Source of the DNA: Treponema sp.
GTDB lineage: Bacteria; Spirochaetota; Spirochaetia; Treponematales; Breznakiellaceae
Length of the DNA stretch: 34,670 bases
Assembly: GCA_009782955.1 (NCBI GenBank)
Contig: WRIB01000030.1
Span: forward strand, 1 to 34,670
Direction: 5' to 3'
Made by a program: the position numbers and the translations under genes. Numbering within the stretch: position 1 is the first letter of the stretch; each line of letters starts with the position of its first letter. Shown one piece after another: positions 23,398-31,454 of this stretch. The notes under the pieces are model-generated. The model was not told the DNA's origin. It did no database searches and was given only the letters and a program-made list of their open reading frames with translations.

Positions 23398-24186
23398 ATG
23401 TGGTGGAATCCCTTTACATTCGAGGAAGGCCAATGGTACCTCTGGCGTTTTGCGGGGGCGGAAATTGCCGTATGCCGCACAGAAGAAACATGGCAGGGGT
23501 TTTGCAAAAGCCTTCGTTGGGAAAAAAGAGATGCTTCGTGCACTGGGCCGCTGCAGGAAAAACCGGCTGTTCAGACAGCCTTGCAAACAAATGTCCTTAA
23601 TGCAAAAACAGCATCTCTTAGGCCATTTCTTCCGGAAAAACCTTTTCTGATAAACCTTGGCGGACTAAAACTGTATCCAGGTATGAAAATCACTCTGGAA
23701 CTGGAAATACCTCCGGCGCTTTATCTGATGGCAGAAAAAGACGGGAATACCCCCGAATTTATTTTTAACTTTGTTCCGTTTACTTTAAAAGAAACATGGC
23801 ACGGAAAAAATTCCATGGAAGGTTTTTTTTGTTCCTCACTGCCGGTCAACACCGGTGTTCCCTGCAATCCGGCAATTCATTGCAGTTTGACAATACGTAA
23901 CCGTACAAAAAACGCAGCGGAACTGAATGCAATACCTTTTTATGCCGGCGGACTTTCCGTATACGAAAAAGATCGAAAATTAATAAGCGAGGCGCCGGTT
24001 ATTGATGCTTTGGAAAATAATTTCCGCATGGCAGTTGAAACAGCTGATACCGAATACGGCACGATGCTAACCCAGGGCAATAAAAATGATCCAAACCTTA
24101 TTAGGAGAGGAACCTCGGCCCTGTCCGATCTGGGCGGAGGGCTGCAGCAGGGCACACGTATAATAAAAAACATAACAGGACTGTAA
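23398..24186 (+). CDS. DUF432-like protein
   Basis: A 262-residue protein starting MWWNPFTFEEGQWYLWRFAGAEIAV, a start typical of the DUF432 family. It has no signal peptide or TM segment and appears to be a beta-rich soluble domain, with ELEIPPALYL, FNFVPFTLKETWHG and a segment near VPCNPAIHCSLTIRNRT. Function unknown. mscS begins 1 nt after its stop and ftsH overlaps mscS, so the three form one operon. From memory, DUF432 genes occur next to mscS elsewhere, suggesting a channel accessory role (inference). There is no Shine-Dalgarno sequence; TATACT (23386-23391) ends 6 nt before the ATG. Confidence 0.6.
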   Translation: MWWNPFTFEEGQWYLWRFAGAEIAVCRTEETWQGFCKSLRWEKRDASCTGPLQEKPAVQTALQTNVLNAKTASLRPFLPEKPFLINLGGLKLYPGMKITLELEIPPALYLMAEKDGNTPEFIFNFVPFTLKETWHGKNSMEGFFCSSLPVNTGVPCNPAIHCSLTIRNRTKNAAELNAIPFYAGGLSVYEKDRKLISEAPVIDALENNFRMAVETADTEYGTMLTQGNKNDPNLIRRGTSALSDLGGGLQQGTRIIKNITGL

Positions 24187-24187
24187 A

Positions 24188-25042
24188 ATGATAACCGAAA
24201 CCATTGCCGGGAGTTTTAAAGATTTTATTGCAAAAACCGATCCCATGCAATTAATAGAAAAAGCCGTAATTATGATTCTTACGGTAATTTTTATCTTTGT
24301 AACGTTCAATATTATCAGATTTTTTATCGGCAAAATCCTTAAAGGAAAAATTGGCGAACCGCGGCGCTATATGGTAAAAAAGGGTATAAAATATACCGGT
24401 TTTACCCTGGCGATTCTCTACATTTTTAAAAGTATCGGTATTGATACAACTGCCATTTTGGGAGCGGCGGGTGTTGCGGGAATTGTTATTGGTTTTGCAG
24501 CGCAGACTTCGGTATCCAGCCTGATTTCCGGTTTTTTTCTGCTTTCGGAAAAACCTTTTGCCGTAGGCGATACAATCAGAGTAGACAGCATTACCGGGGT
24601 GGTTCTTGCGGTAGATCTTCTTTCGGTAAAATTGCGTACCTTTGACAATCTTTATGTCAGGATTCCCAACGAAACGATTATCAAAAGCAGTGTGACCAAC
24701 ATAACCCGTTATTCAATCCGCCGGCTGGACTTAAGCTTTTGTATCGCCTATAAAGAGGATCCGGAAAAAGTACGGGACATATTATTGGAACTTGCATCGG
24801 AAAATCAACACTGTCTGGAAAATCCTCCGCCTTTCTTTGGAATAGACAAGCTTGATAATTCCGGGATCGTTATACTGTTCAATGTATGGTTTGAAAAAAG
24901 CAATTTCTGGAATCTGAAGAATTCCATAATTATTGATATTAAAAAACGGTTTGAAGCAGAAAGAATTGAAATTCCCTATCAAAAGATCGATATTTCAATT
25001 GCGGAATTATCGGATATAAAAAATAAAAGGAGCAATGAATGA
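24188..25042 (+). CDS. mscS: MscS-family mechanosensitive channel
   Basis: A 284-residue small MscS. Transmembrane helices are at ~25-48 and ~62-85. The pore-lining TM3 has the Gly/Ala pattern [39 protein letters not shown] (~88-126), then the beta domain ([28 protein letters not shown]) and an alpha/beta cage. It opens under membrane tension to release osmolytes. It starts 1 nt after the DUF432-like gene and its stop overlaps the ftsH start by 4 nt, an unusual coupling of a tension valve with a membrane protease. Length is typical for single-module MscS. Confidence 0.94.
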   Translation: MITETIAGSFKDFIAKTDPMQLIEKAVIMILTVIFIFVTFNIIRFFIGKILKGKIGEPRRYMVKKGIKYTGFTLAILYIFKSIGIDTTAILGAAGVAGIVIGFAAQTSVSSLISGFFLLSEKPFAVGDTIRVDSITGVVLAVDLLSVKLRTFDNLYVRIPNETIIKSSVTNITRYSIRRLDLSFCIAYKEDPEKVRDILLELASENQHCLENPPPFFGIDKLDNSGIVILFNVWFEKSNFWNLKNSIIIDIKKRFEAERIEIPYQKIDISIAELSDIKNKRSNE

Positions 25043-26976
25043 ACCATCTTCCGGGATTGCCTGAAAACGAACAGGAAAAACATGACGAAAATCAACAACC
25101 CCGGAAAAAACGACAAACTCCCAAAAAAGGGGGAAGCTGGAGATTTCCGATCATATATATTATCCTTATTGTTATTCTGATGAGCGCGATAAATCATTTT
25201 TTATCAAGCCGCTCTTCTGAACTTATTGATTTTTCGGAATTTAAAAACAGGATAGCTTCCGGAGAAATCAGACGGGTTGAGTTAAGCGAAGGCGCTTTTA
25301 CCGGTTACACAACAGAAAAGAAGAACAATGAAAATTCCTTTACATTTCCGTTTTTTATGAATTCCCAAAAAGAAAAGCAAACCGAAAAGGTATTCAGGAC
25401 CATACCGTTAAACGATCCTGATTTTATTAAATTAATGGACGAAAAAAAAATCGCCTATAATGCGGTTTCGCAGCGGGGAGGAGCAATTCTAAGCCTTATT
25501 CTGAGCTATGTTATTCCCGTAGTAATATTAATTATTGTTTGGCGTTATGTAATGAAACGATCGGGACTGGGAGGCAATGTTCTTTCTGTAGGTCAAAACA
25601 AAGCGGTAATTGTCGCAGAAGGAGATATTTCCACACGGTTTAAAGACGTGGCCGGAGTTGACGAAGCAAAAGAAGAACTTGTAGAGGTAGTAGACTTTTT
25701 AAAAAGTCCCGGAAAATATACCGAGATTGGCGGTAAAATCCCCAAGGGTGTATTGCTGGTAGGTCCTCCCGGTACAGGTAAAACGCTCCTTGCCCGTGCG
25801 GTTGCAGGCGAAGCCGGGGTGTCTTTTTTCAGAATGAGCGGCGCAGACTTTGTTGAAATGTTTGTAGGTGTAGGCGCCGCACGTGTACGTGATCTATTCA
25901 AGCAGGCAAGGGACAAAGCGCCCTGCATCATCTTTATTGATGAACTGGATGCAATCGGCAAAAGCAGGATGAACAATATTGCAGGCGGCAATGATGAACG
26001 TGAACAAACGCTGAATCAGCTTCTTGTGGAAATGGACGGTTTTGACGGTACCAGCGGTCTTATTATAATTGCCGCCACAAACAGACCTGATGTTCTGGAT
26101 CCGGCATTGCTAAGGCCCGGCCGGTTTGATCGTCAGGTATTGGTTGACAGGCCTGATCTTGCAGGCAGGGAAGAAATTCTAAAGATCCATTCCAAAGGTG
26201 TCAGACTTGCACCGGGAACAGAACTTTCCGTTGTTGCGCGTATTACTTCCGGTTTTTCCGGCGCTGATTTGGCCAACATTGTAAACGAAGCGGCTCTTCT
26301 GGCCGTACGTGCAGGCAGAAAATTTGTAGAACAGCGTGACTTTGACGAAGCGATCGAAAAAACCGTAGCAGGTCTCCAGAAAAAAACAAGGGTGCTTAAA
26401 CCGGAAGAACGAAAACTAACCGCTTACCATGAAACAGGACATGCCTTAACGGCAGCTTTTACGCCGGGTTCAGATCCGGTTCAGAAAATATCAATTATCC
26501 CGAGGGGATTTGCCCTTGGCTATACAATGCAGCTTCCCGTTGAAGACCGCTACACCATGACGCAATCGGATCTTTTGGGAAAAATCGATATATTGCTCGG
26601 CGGACGCATTGCAGAAGAAATGATTTCGGGAGAATACTCCACCGGCGCTGCAAACGATCTGACAAAAGCAACCGATATTGCACGAAAAATGATTACTGAT
26701 TACGGCATGAGCGAACGCTTTCGCAATGTTGCACTGACCAGCCGCAGCGGAATGTCCGGCAACGATCGGCAAGAGCCGATGTTTCAGAGAGAATATTCGG
26801 AGGCAACCCAACAGTACATTGACAATGAAATTGCACGTATTGTAGAAGAGCGTTACGGATTTGTAAAAAAAATGCTTGAGCAAAAAATAATTTTGTTGAA
26901 AAAAATTTCCACGGTTCTTATGGAAAAAGAAACATTGGACGAAAAAGAATTTTATGCATTGGTTCATGCTGAATAA
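25039..26976 (+). CDS. ftsH: ATP-dependent zinc metalloprotease FtsH
   Basis: A 645-residue protein, close to E. coli length. A charged N-terminus precedes TM1 (~37-54), a periplasmic domain (~55-148) and TM2 (~150-171). The AAA+ module has Walker A GPPGTGKT (242-249), Walker [12 protein letters not shown] (297-307), pore residues FVGVGA (275-280) and the second region of homology [19 protein letters not shown]. The M41 protease site is H464-E-T-G-H468. It degrades misfolded membrane proteins and unstable regulators. The start is coupled to mscS by an ATGA overlap. Confidence 0.97.
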   Translation: MNHLPGLPENEQEKHDENQQPRKKRQTPKKGGSWRFPIIYIILIVILMSAINHFLSSRSSELIDFSEFKNRIASGEIRRVELSEGAFTGYTTEKKNNENSFTFPFFMNSQKEKQTEKVFRTIPLNDPDFIKLMDEKKIAYNAVSQRGGAILSLILSYVIPVVILIIVWRYVMKRSGLGGNVLSVGQNKAVIVAEGDISTRFKDVAGVDEAKEELVEVVDFLKSPGKYTEIGGKIPKGVLLVGPPGTGKTLLARAVAGEAGVSFFRMSGADFVEMFVGVGAARVRDLFKQARDKAPCIIFIDELDAIGKSRMNNIAGGNDEREQTLNQLLVEMDGFDGTSGLIIIAATNRPDVLDPALLRPGRFDRQVLVDRPDLAGREEILKIHSKGVRLAPGTELSVVARITSGFSGADLANIVNEAALLAVRAGRKFVEQRDFDEAIEKTVAGLQKKTRVLKPEERKLTAYHETGHALTAAFTPGSDPVQKISIIPRGFALGYTMQLPVEDRYTMTQSDLLGKIDILLGGRIAEEMISGEYSTGAANDLTKATDIARKMITDYGMSERFRNVALTSRSGMSGNDRQEPMFQREYSEATQQYIDNEIARIVEERYGFVKKMLEQKIILLKKISTVLMEKETLDEKEFYALVHAE

Positions 26977-27164
26977 GATTTATACAGTAATATAAATTGT
27001 ATATTATTATCTATAAAGTAAAAATTATTTTATTTTGCAAATAACAAAATATGCCTAAAAAGAGTATTTAAATTGGTATATTTGTTGAGAAAACATTAAA
27101 ATTTAAAAAAACAGCCAATAGCAGTATAAATCGTCTGTCGGTTATTTGTAAGATTTCTATTTTA

Positions 27165-27174
27165 GGTTTAAACC
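27165..27174. promoter_or_regulatory. Palindrome GGTTTAAACC before the XRE gene (possible operator)
   Basis: A perfect 10-bp palindrome centred just upstream of the XRE start (5 nt before the ATG at 27180), a position where an autoregulating XRE repressor could bind. The surrounding 26977-27179 is very AT-rich and holds no gene; a 7-bp AT palindrome (TAATATA/TATATTA) lies near 26990. Confidence 0.35.
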
Positions 27175-27179
27175 AAACT

Positions 27180-27515
27180 ATGACCAAACATTTTAACGGC
27201 GAGGACATTCGCGAAATTTTTAGCCGGAATTTAAAACATTTCCGCGGTATAAAAAGTCTTTCTCAGTTTGCCCTTTCCAACAAGGCCGGCCTTGCTCACA
27301 ACTTTGTAAACGATATCGAAAACAGAAAAAAATGGGTATCTCCTGAAACCATAGCAAAGTTGGCAGCAGTGTTGGAAGTAGAACCTTACCAACTGTTTAT
27401 TACCAATCCTCTGGATGGTAAGCAAACAAAACGCATTCATTCGTACCTTGATGAATTGAATGATCGTTTTAGCGAAGTAGTTGGAGAAATTAAGGAATCG
27501 TATCTTTCTAAGTAA
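27180..27515 (+). CDS. XRE-family transcriptional regulator
   Basis: A 111-residue protein with a Cro/C1-type helix-turn-helix at about residues 12-70 (IFSRNLKHFRGIKSLSQFALSNKAGLAHNFVNDIENRKKWVSPETIAKLAAVLEVEPYQLF, read in parts). A short C-terminal helical tail (SYLDELNDRFSEVVGEIKESY) probably serves dimerisation. Target genes are unknown; the palindrome just upstream suggests autoregulation. It is monocistronic, between ftsH and the glycerate kinase gene. The ribosome-binding site is weak. This architecture is common in treponemes as a stand-alone regulator. Confidence 0.85.
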   Translation: MTKHFNGEDIREIFSRNLKHFRGIKSLSQFALSNKAGLAHNFVNDIENRKKWVSPETIAKLAAVLEVEPYQLFITNPLDGKQTKRIHSYLDELNDRFSEVVGEIKESYLSK

Positions 27516-27530
27516 GACAAAACCCTCCTT

Positions 27531-27561
27531 GTTGATCCAAAATTAATAAATTTGGATCAAC
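27531..27561. terminator. 11-bp perfect inverted repeat after the XRE gene
   Basis: GTTGATCCAAA (27531-27541) and TTTGGATCAAC (27551-27561) with a 9-nt A/T loop, 15 nt after the stop. A T-run appears only some 16 nt later, so it may be a terminator, or an operator given its neighbour. The rest of 27562-27702 shows nothing I can name. Confidence 0.5.
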
Positions 27562-27679
27562 TGCAGATTGCATTCATTTTTTTAAAGAACTATCGCTAGT
27601 CTGCCTTGTATTCGAAAATTTGGTTTAATGCCTCTAGCCGGAGAGCCTCATTGCCACCCGAAAAGAGAGTATTCTGCTC

Positions 27680-27708
27680 TTGTAAAGAAAACCAATCCGT
27701 CTTACAGT
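27680..27708 (+). promoter_or_regulatory. Promoter of glycerate kinase (TTGTAA-17-TACAGT)
   Basis: TTGTAA (27680-27685), 17-nt spacer, TACAGT (27703-27708). The ATG at 27718 lies 9 nt further on without a ribosome-binding site, so the leader would be 0-3 nt. Confidence 0.45.
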
Positions 27709-27717
27709 ATTATAGTA

Positions 27718-28848
27718 ATGAAAATAATAGTTGCTCCTGACTCTTTTAAAGGGAACATGACAGCCGGTGAAGCCTGTGCCGCTATTGAAGAAGGTATAAT
27801 CAGGGCAGATAAAAATGCAGAAGTAATAAAACTGCCTCTGGCGGATGGCGGCGAAGGGACTGCAAAGGCATTAACCGAAGCGGCGGGCGGCCGTTTTATG
27901 GAAACTTCAGTTAATGGCCCTTTTGGAGAACAAATCACTGCGGTTTTCGGCCTTATTAATGACGGAAAAATTGCCGTATTGGATCTTGCTTCAGCCTCCG
28001 GTATCGAACTTGTTCCGCAGGAAAAACTTAATCCTATGAAAGCAACCACCTTCGGCACAGGACAGCTTATCTCTGCAGCTTTGGATGCCGGTGCAAGGGA
28101 ATTGGTTATTGGTATTGGAGGAAGTGCAACCAATGATGGCGGCATGGGAATGTTATCCGCACTTGGTTTTCGTTTATTGGATCAGTCAGGCAATGTCCTT
28201 GGTTTGGGAGCGGAAGAACTTGTACATGCCGCAAAATTTGATGCTTCTGCATCTGATCCACGGCTAAAAGAAACAAAAATCACCGTAGCTTGCGATGTGA
28301 CCAATCCGCTTACCGGGCCAAAAGGCGCATCGGCAGTTTTTGGCCCTCAGAAGGGAGCGAATCCCGAAATGGTAAAGATACTTGATGCAAATCTTGTTAA
28401 ACTGGGTCAATGCTGGATTAATGCCGGACTAACAGATAATTTTGAACATCCCGGCGATGGCGCTGCAGGCGGAACCGGGGCGGCGTTACGGATTTGTTTA
28501 GGTGCAGCAATTGAATCCGGAGCCATGCTGGTAATGAAACATTCCGGCTTCTTCGAAAAAATAAACGGCGTAGATTTGGTAATTACCGGCGAAGGAATGA
28601 CCGACAGCCAAACCGCCGGAGGTAAACTGTGTTCTGTTGTAGCCCGTGAAAGTCACAAGGCAGGAGTTCCTGCAGCTCTTTTGTCAGGCGGTCTTGGCGG
28701 CGATCCATTTGTCCTGTTTAATATGTTTGATTTTGCAATATCCATTTCCTGCGGAGAGACAAGCCTTGAGGCCATGATTAAAATGAGCCGCCGGGATCTG
28801 GTTTTTGCCGCAGAAAATTTTATCCGTGCCATACTTTTAAAACGTTGA
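27718..28848 (+). CDS. Glycerate kinase (GlxK/GarK type)
   Basis: A 376-residue glycerate 2-kinase of the GlxK/GarK family, phosphorylating glycerate with ATP. The family's N-terminus MKIIVAPDSFKGNMTAGEAC fixes the start at ATG 27718; the open frame extends 30 codons upstream, but that part is not conserved-looking and has no better start. Other signatures: PLADGGEGTA, GIGGSATNDGGMGML, GPKGASAVFGPQKGA, and VITGEGMTDSQTAGGKLCSVVAR in the C-terminal half. Full-length. The stop overlaps the next gene's TTG start by 4 nt, linking glycerate phosphorylation with glycerophosphodiester breakdown. Confidence 0.92.
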   Translation: MKIIVAPDSFKGNMTAGEACAAIEEGIIRADKNAEVIKLPLADGGEGTAKALTEAAGGRFMETSVNGPFGEQITAVFGLINDGKIAVLDLASASGIELVPQEKLNPMKATTFGTGQLISAALDAGARELVIGIGGSATNDGGMGMLSALGFRLLDQSGNVLGLGAEELVHAAKFDASASDPRLKETKITVACDVTNPLTGPKGASAVFGPQKGANPEMVKILDANLVKLGQCWINAGLTDNFEHPGDGAAGGTGAALRICLGAAIESGAMLVMKHSGFFEKINGVDLVITGEGMTDSQTAGGKLCSVVARESHKAGVPAALLSGGLGGDPFVLFNMFDFAISISCGETSLEAMIKMSRRDLVFAAENFIRAILLKR

Positions 28849-29669
28849 GCCGTGTTCCCTTACTGCCAGGAAGAAAACGTCCTCTGGTTTTTGCCCATCG
28901 GGGGTGTTCATCACTTGCTCCGGAAAATACCATGGCAGCTTTTAAAAAAGCCAGAGAATGCGGCGCTCCCGGAATAGAACTGGACATTCACATTACGGCG
29001 GACGGGAAACTTGTTGTGGTACACGATGACAATTTTGTCCGCACCGCTCCTCCTGATAACAACGGAAACGGAAAAAAACCAGAAGAACTCAGTTATGACG
29101 AAATAAAACACATTGATGTAGGTTCTTTTTTTGGCCCGGAGTGGTCTGCAGAAAAACCGGTATTGCTGGAAGAAGTATTGGAAGAATTCTGTCCTGATAT
29201 GTATGTGGATATTGAACTTAAATCCCGGAAAACAAAAGACGACCCCCTGCCGGTTTTGCTTGCAGAAACATTAAAAAGCTTTGGAGAAAAGGTCAGGACT
29301 GCCGTAACTGTATCTTCTTTTAATCCATTTTGTTTAAAAACCTTTAAACAGGAATGGAAAAAAACTCAATGTACAAGTTCCGCGGGCAAAGCTGTAGATA
29401 TTTCCACAGCAATAATCTGGTGTACCGATCCGGAAGTTCCCTGGATACTCCGCCGTGGTTTTGGCCGTATACTTTCGAGCTGTGATTATGTAAAACCTAT
29501 TCACAAACAGATCAACACCTTTTCACGGTTCCGTTTTTCTGTATTTGAAAAGCGGCCTGTCATCCCCTGGACAGTAGACGATTTTTCTTTGGCAAAAAAA
29601 ATGATTAATGCAGGCTGCGAAGGGATCATCACCAACAGGCCGCAGGATTTGGGAACTTTTAAAAACTAA
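28845..29669 (+). CDS. Glycerophosphodiester phosphodiesterase
   Basis: A 274-residue GDPD TIM barrel hydrolysing glycerophosphodiesters to sn-glycerol-3-phosphate plus an alcohol. Active-site landmarks: FAHRG (His18, Arg19), IELDIHIT (Glu45, Asp47 for the metal) and VVVHDDN (His60, Asp61). The C-terminus WTVDDFSLAKKMINAGCEGIITNRP is also characteristic. No signal peptide, so a cytoplasmic enzyme recycling lipid head groups is likely. The TTG start overlaps the glycerate kinase stop (TTGA), showing translational coupling. Confidence 0.93.
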   Translation: MSRVPLLPGRKRPLVFAHRGCSSLAPENTMAAFKKARECGAPGIELDIHITADGKLVVVHDDNFVRTAPPDNNGNGKKPEELSYDEIKHIDVGSFFGPEWSAEKPVLLEEVLEEFCPDMYVDIELKSRKTKDDPLPVLLAETLKSFGEKVRTAVTVSSFNPFCLKTFKQEWKKTQCTSSAGKAVDISTAIIWCTDPEVPWILRRGFGRILSSCDYVKPIHKQINTFSRFRFSVFEKRPVIPWTVDDFSLAKKMINAGCEGIITNRPQDLGTFKN

Positions 29670-29719
29670 AGTTAATAAGGTATTAAACCCCACTGCGAAT
29701 GAAAGTTCCCATTCGGTAT

Positions 29720-29748
29720 TTGAGTAAAAAAACAATAAACACTATACT
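29720..29748 (+). promoter_or_regulatory. Promoter of murJ (TTGAGT-17-TATACT)
   Basis: TTGAGT (29720-29725), 17-nt spacer, TATACT (29743-29748), and ATG 29757 after 8 nt. There is no Shine-Dalgarno sequence; leaderless start likely. A 6-bp hairpin CGAATG/CATTCG just upstream may end the GDPD transcript. Confidence 0.6.
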
Positions 29749-29756
29749 ATTGATGC

Positions 29757-31355
29757 ATGAGTAGCTCGGCAAAATCAAAACCTTCCCTCCTTCGTTCGGG
29801 TACGGCGCTGTCTGCCCTTACGCTTGTATCCCGAATATTGGGACTGTTAAGGGAAATGACCAAGGCGGCCTTGCTGGGAACCACCGCTCTTTCCGATGCT
29901 TTTTCCGTAGCATTTATGATTCCCAACCTTTTTCGCCGGCTTTTTGCGGAAGGTTCCATAGCAGTAGCTTTTATTCCAACCCTGAAAGAATACCTCCTGG
30001 AAGACAACAGGGAAAAAACAAAGGAATTTATTTCCTGTATTTTTACCTTTCTGACTTTTTTTGTAAGCCTGGCTGTTGGTCTGGGGATACTATTTTCTCC
30101 CCTAATCATTCCAATTTTCAGCATGAAGGCATTTGATGAAACCGTATTTCTTACCAGATTCATGTTTCCGTTTTTGGCATTTATTTCTATTGCCGCGCTG
30201 TTTCAGGGAATACTGAACAGCGTCCATGTGTTTGCACCGTCAGGTTTTGCCCCGATCCTCCTTAATATTGTAACAATAGCATGTGCATACGGGCTTTCGC
30301 CCTTTACAGCAAACCCTGCCAGAGCTATGGCAATAGGAGTTGTAATCGGAGGATTCCTGGAGGCAGCCATTCAGTTCCCCTTTGTCTGGAAAAAAGGGTT
30401 CCGGTTCTTTTTTACCGGTATTGGCAAGGCGATAAAAAATCCCGGTACAAAAAAAGTACTGCGTCTTATTGGACCCACAATAATCGGGATGGCGGCTTAC
30501 CAGTTAAACGATTTGGTATCAACTGCCCTGGCAGGAAATGCCGGAGAAGGCGTTGTATCAAGCCTGCAATATTCTCTGCGGCTTCAGGAATTAATCCTGG
30601 GAGTTTTTGCAGTTTCAATCGGTACGGTGCTGCTGCCTGATCTTTCAGAATATGCAAAAACAGGCAAATGGCTGGATTACAACCAACGCCTTACTCAGGC
30701 CATGGACATTATTGCCCTAATCTCCATACCAATTACGTTTTTTTTTCTGACCCAGGGAGAGGCTTTAATCCGGCTTCTCTTTCAGACGCGAAGCTTTAAT
30801 GAAGAGTCGGTAAAACTTACCTACGGAGCTTTTATCTTCCATATGCCGGGACTTTTCTTTATAGCGCTGAACCGGATCCTTGCCCCGGCGTTTTATGCCC
30901 AAAGTGATTCACGATCCCCGACTCTGGCGGGGATATTGTCTTTTGCGGTAAACATAATTCTGGCAGCGACACTGGTAGGCCCTATGAAAGGTTCCGGGGT
31001 CGCTTTGGCGCTGACCATCGCCAGTGCAGCAAACACGGCATTGCTTCTGATTTTCCTGAACCGCAATCCCAATATCGCTATTGGAAAGGCTTTGATTCCT
31101 GCGGCTTTATATACGCTTAAATTAATTATTTTTTCCTGCATTGCCGCAGCGCCGGTGCTTTTCCTTTCACCAATACTAAACCCTGTTTTTACCGGCATCA
31201 CCGGCAGCCGATTTATACGTTATGGTTTTCCTTTGGCCATTGAAGGATTGGCATTTGCTGTTATTGGCATTGTTCTGCTTGCAATTACCGGAGACAGGCA
31301 GCTTAAAGCCCTTCTTGCAGTATTCAGAAAAAAACCTCCCAAGCTTACGGTTTAA
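29757..31355 (+). CDS. murJ: Lipid II flippase MurJ (MviN)
   Basis: A 532-residue MOP-superfamily transporter with about 14 transmembrane helices. The N-terminal signature SALTLVSRILGLLREMTKAALLG, then DAFSVAFMIPNLFRRLFAEGSIAVAFIP, is diagnostic, including the conserved arginines of the central cavity. It flips the peptidoglycan precursor lipid II to the periplasmic face. Length is normal (about 510-530). Monocistronic, with its own promoter; the ATG follows the -10 directly. Confidence 0.95.
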   Translation: MSSSAKSKPSLLRSGTALSALTLVSRILGLLREMTKAALLGTTALSDAFSVAFMIPNLFRRLFAEGSIAVAFIPTLKEYLLEDNREKTKEFISCIFTFLTFFVSLAVGLGILFSPLIIPIFSMKAFDETVFLTRFMFPFLAFISIAALFQGILNSVHVFAPSGFAPILLNIVTIACAYGLSPFTANPARAMAIGVVIGGFLEAAIQFPFVWKKGFRFFFTGIGKAIKNPGTKKVLRLIGPTIIGMAAYQLNDLVSTALAGNAGEGVVSSLQYSLRLQELILGVFAVSIGTVLLPDLSEYAKTGKWLDYNQRLTQAMDIIALISIPITFFFLTQGEALIRLLFQTRSFNEESVKLTYGAFIFHMPGLFFIALNRILAPAFYAQSDSRSPTLAGILSFAVNIILAATLVGPMKGSGVALALTIASAANTALLLIFLNRNPNIAIGKALIPAALYTLKLIIFSCIAAAPVLFLSPILNPVFTGITGSRFIRYGFPLAIEGLAFAVIGIVLLAITGDRQLKALLAVFRKKPPKLTV

Positions 31356-31419
31356 TAGTAGCACTTTGTACGGTTTTTCCGATGGATGTAAGCGGTAAAT
31401 TGGGGATTTAAGTCTATTA

Positions 31420-31448
31420 TTGCGTAGTTTCAACGATGCATGTATATT
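31420..31448 (+). promoter_or_regulatory. Promoter of the galactokinase gene (TTGCGT-17-TATATT)
   Basis: TTGCGT (31420-31425), 17-nt spacer, TATATT (31443-31448). ATG 31455 is 6 nt downstream, so transcription should start at the start codon. This argues against an in-frame ATG at 31440, which lies inside the promoter. Confidence 0.6.
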
Positions 31449-31454
31449 ATACCT

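Noticed and set aside
26977-27179. AT-rich gap after ftsH as a replication origin or phage attachment site
   Set aside because: No DnaA-box cluster, integrase or tRNA-derived repeat; only weak AT palindromes.
27628-27717. N-terminal 30-codon extension of glycerate kinase
   Set aside because: The family begins at MKIIVAPDSFKG (27718), and the promoter lies inside this extension.
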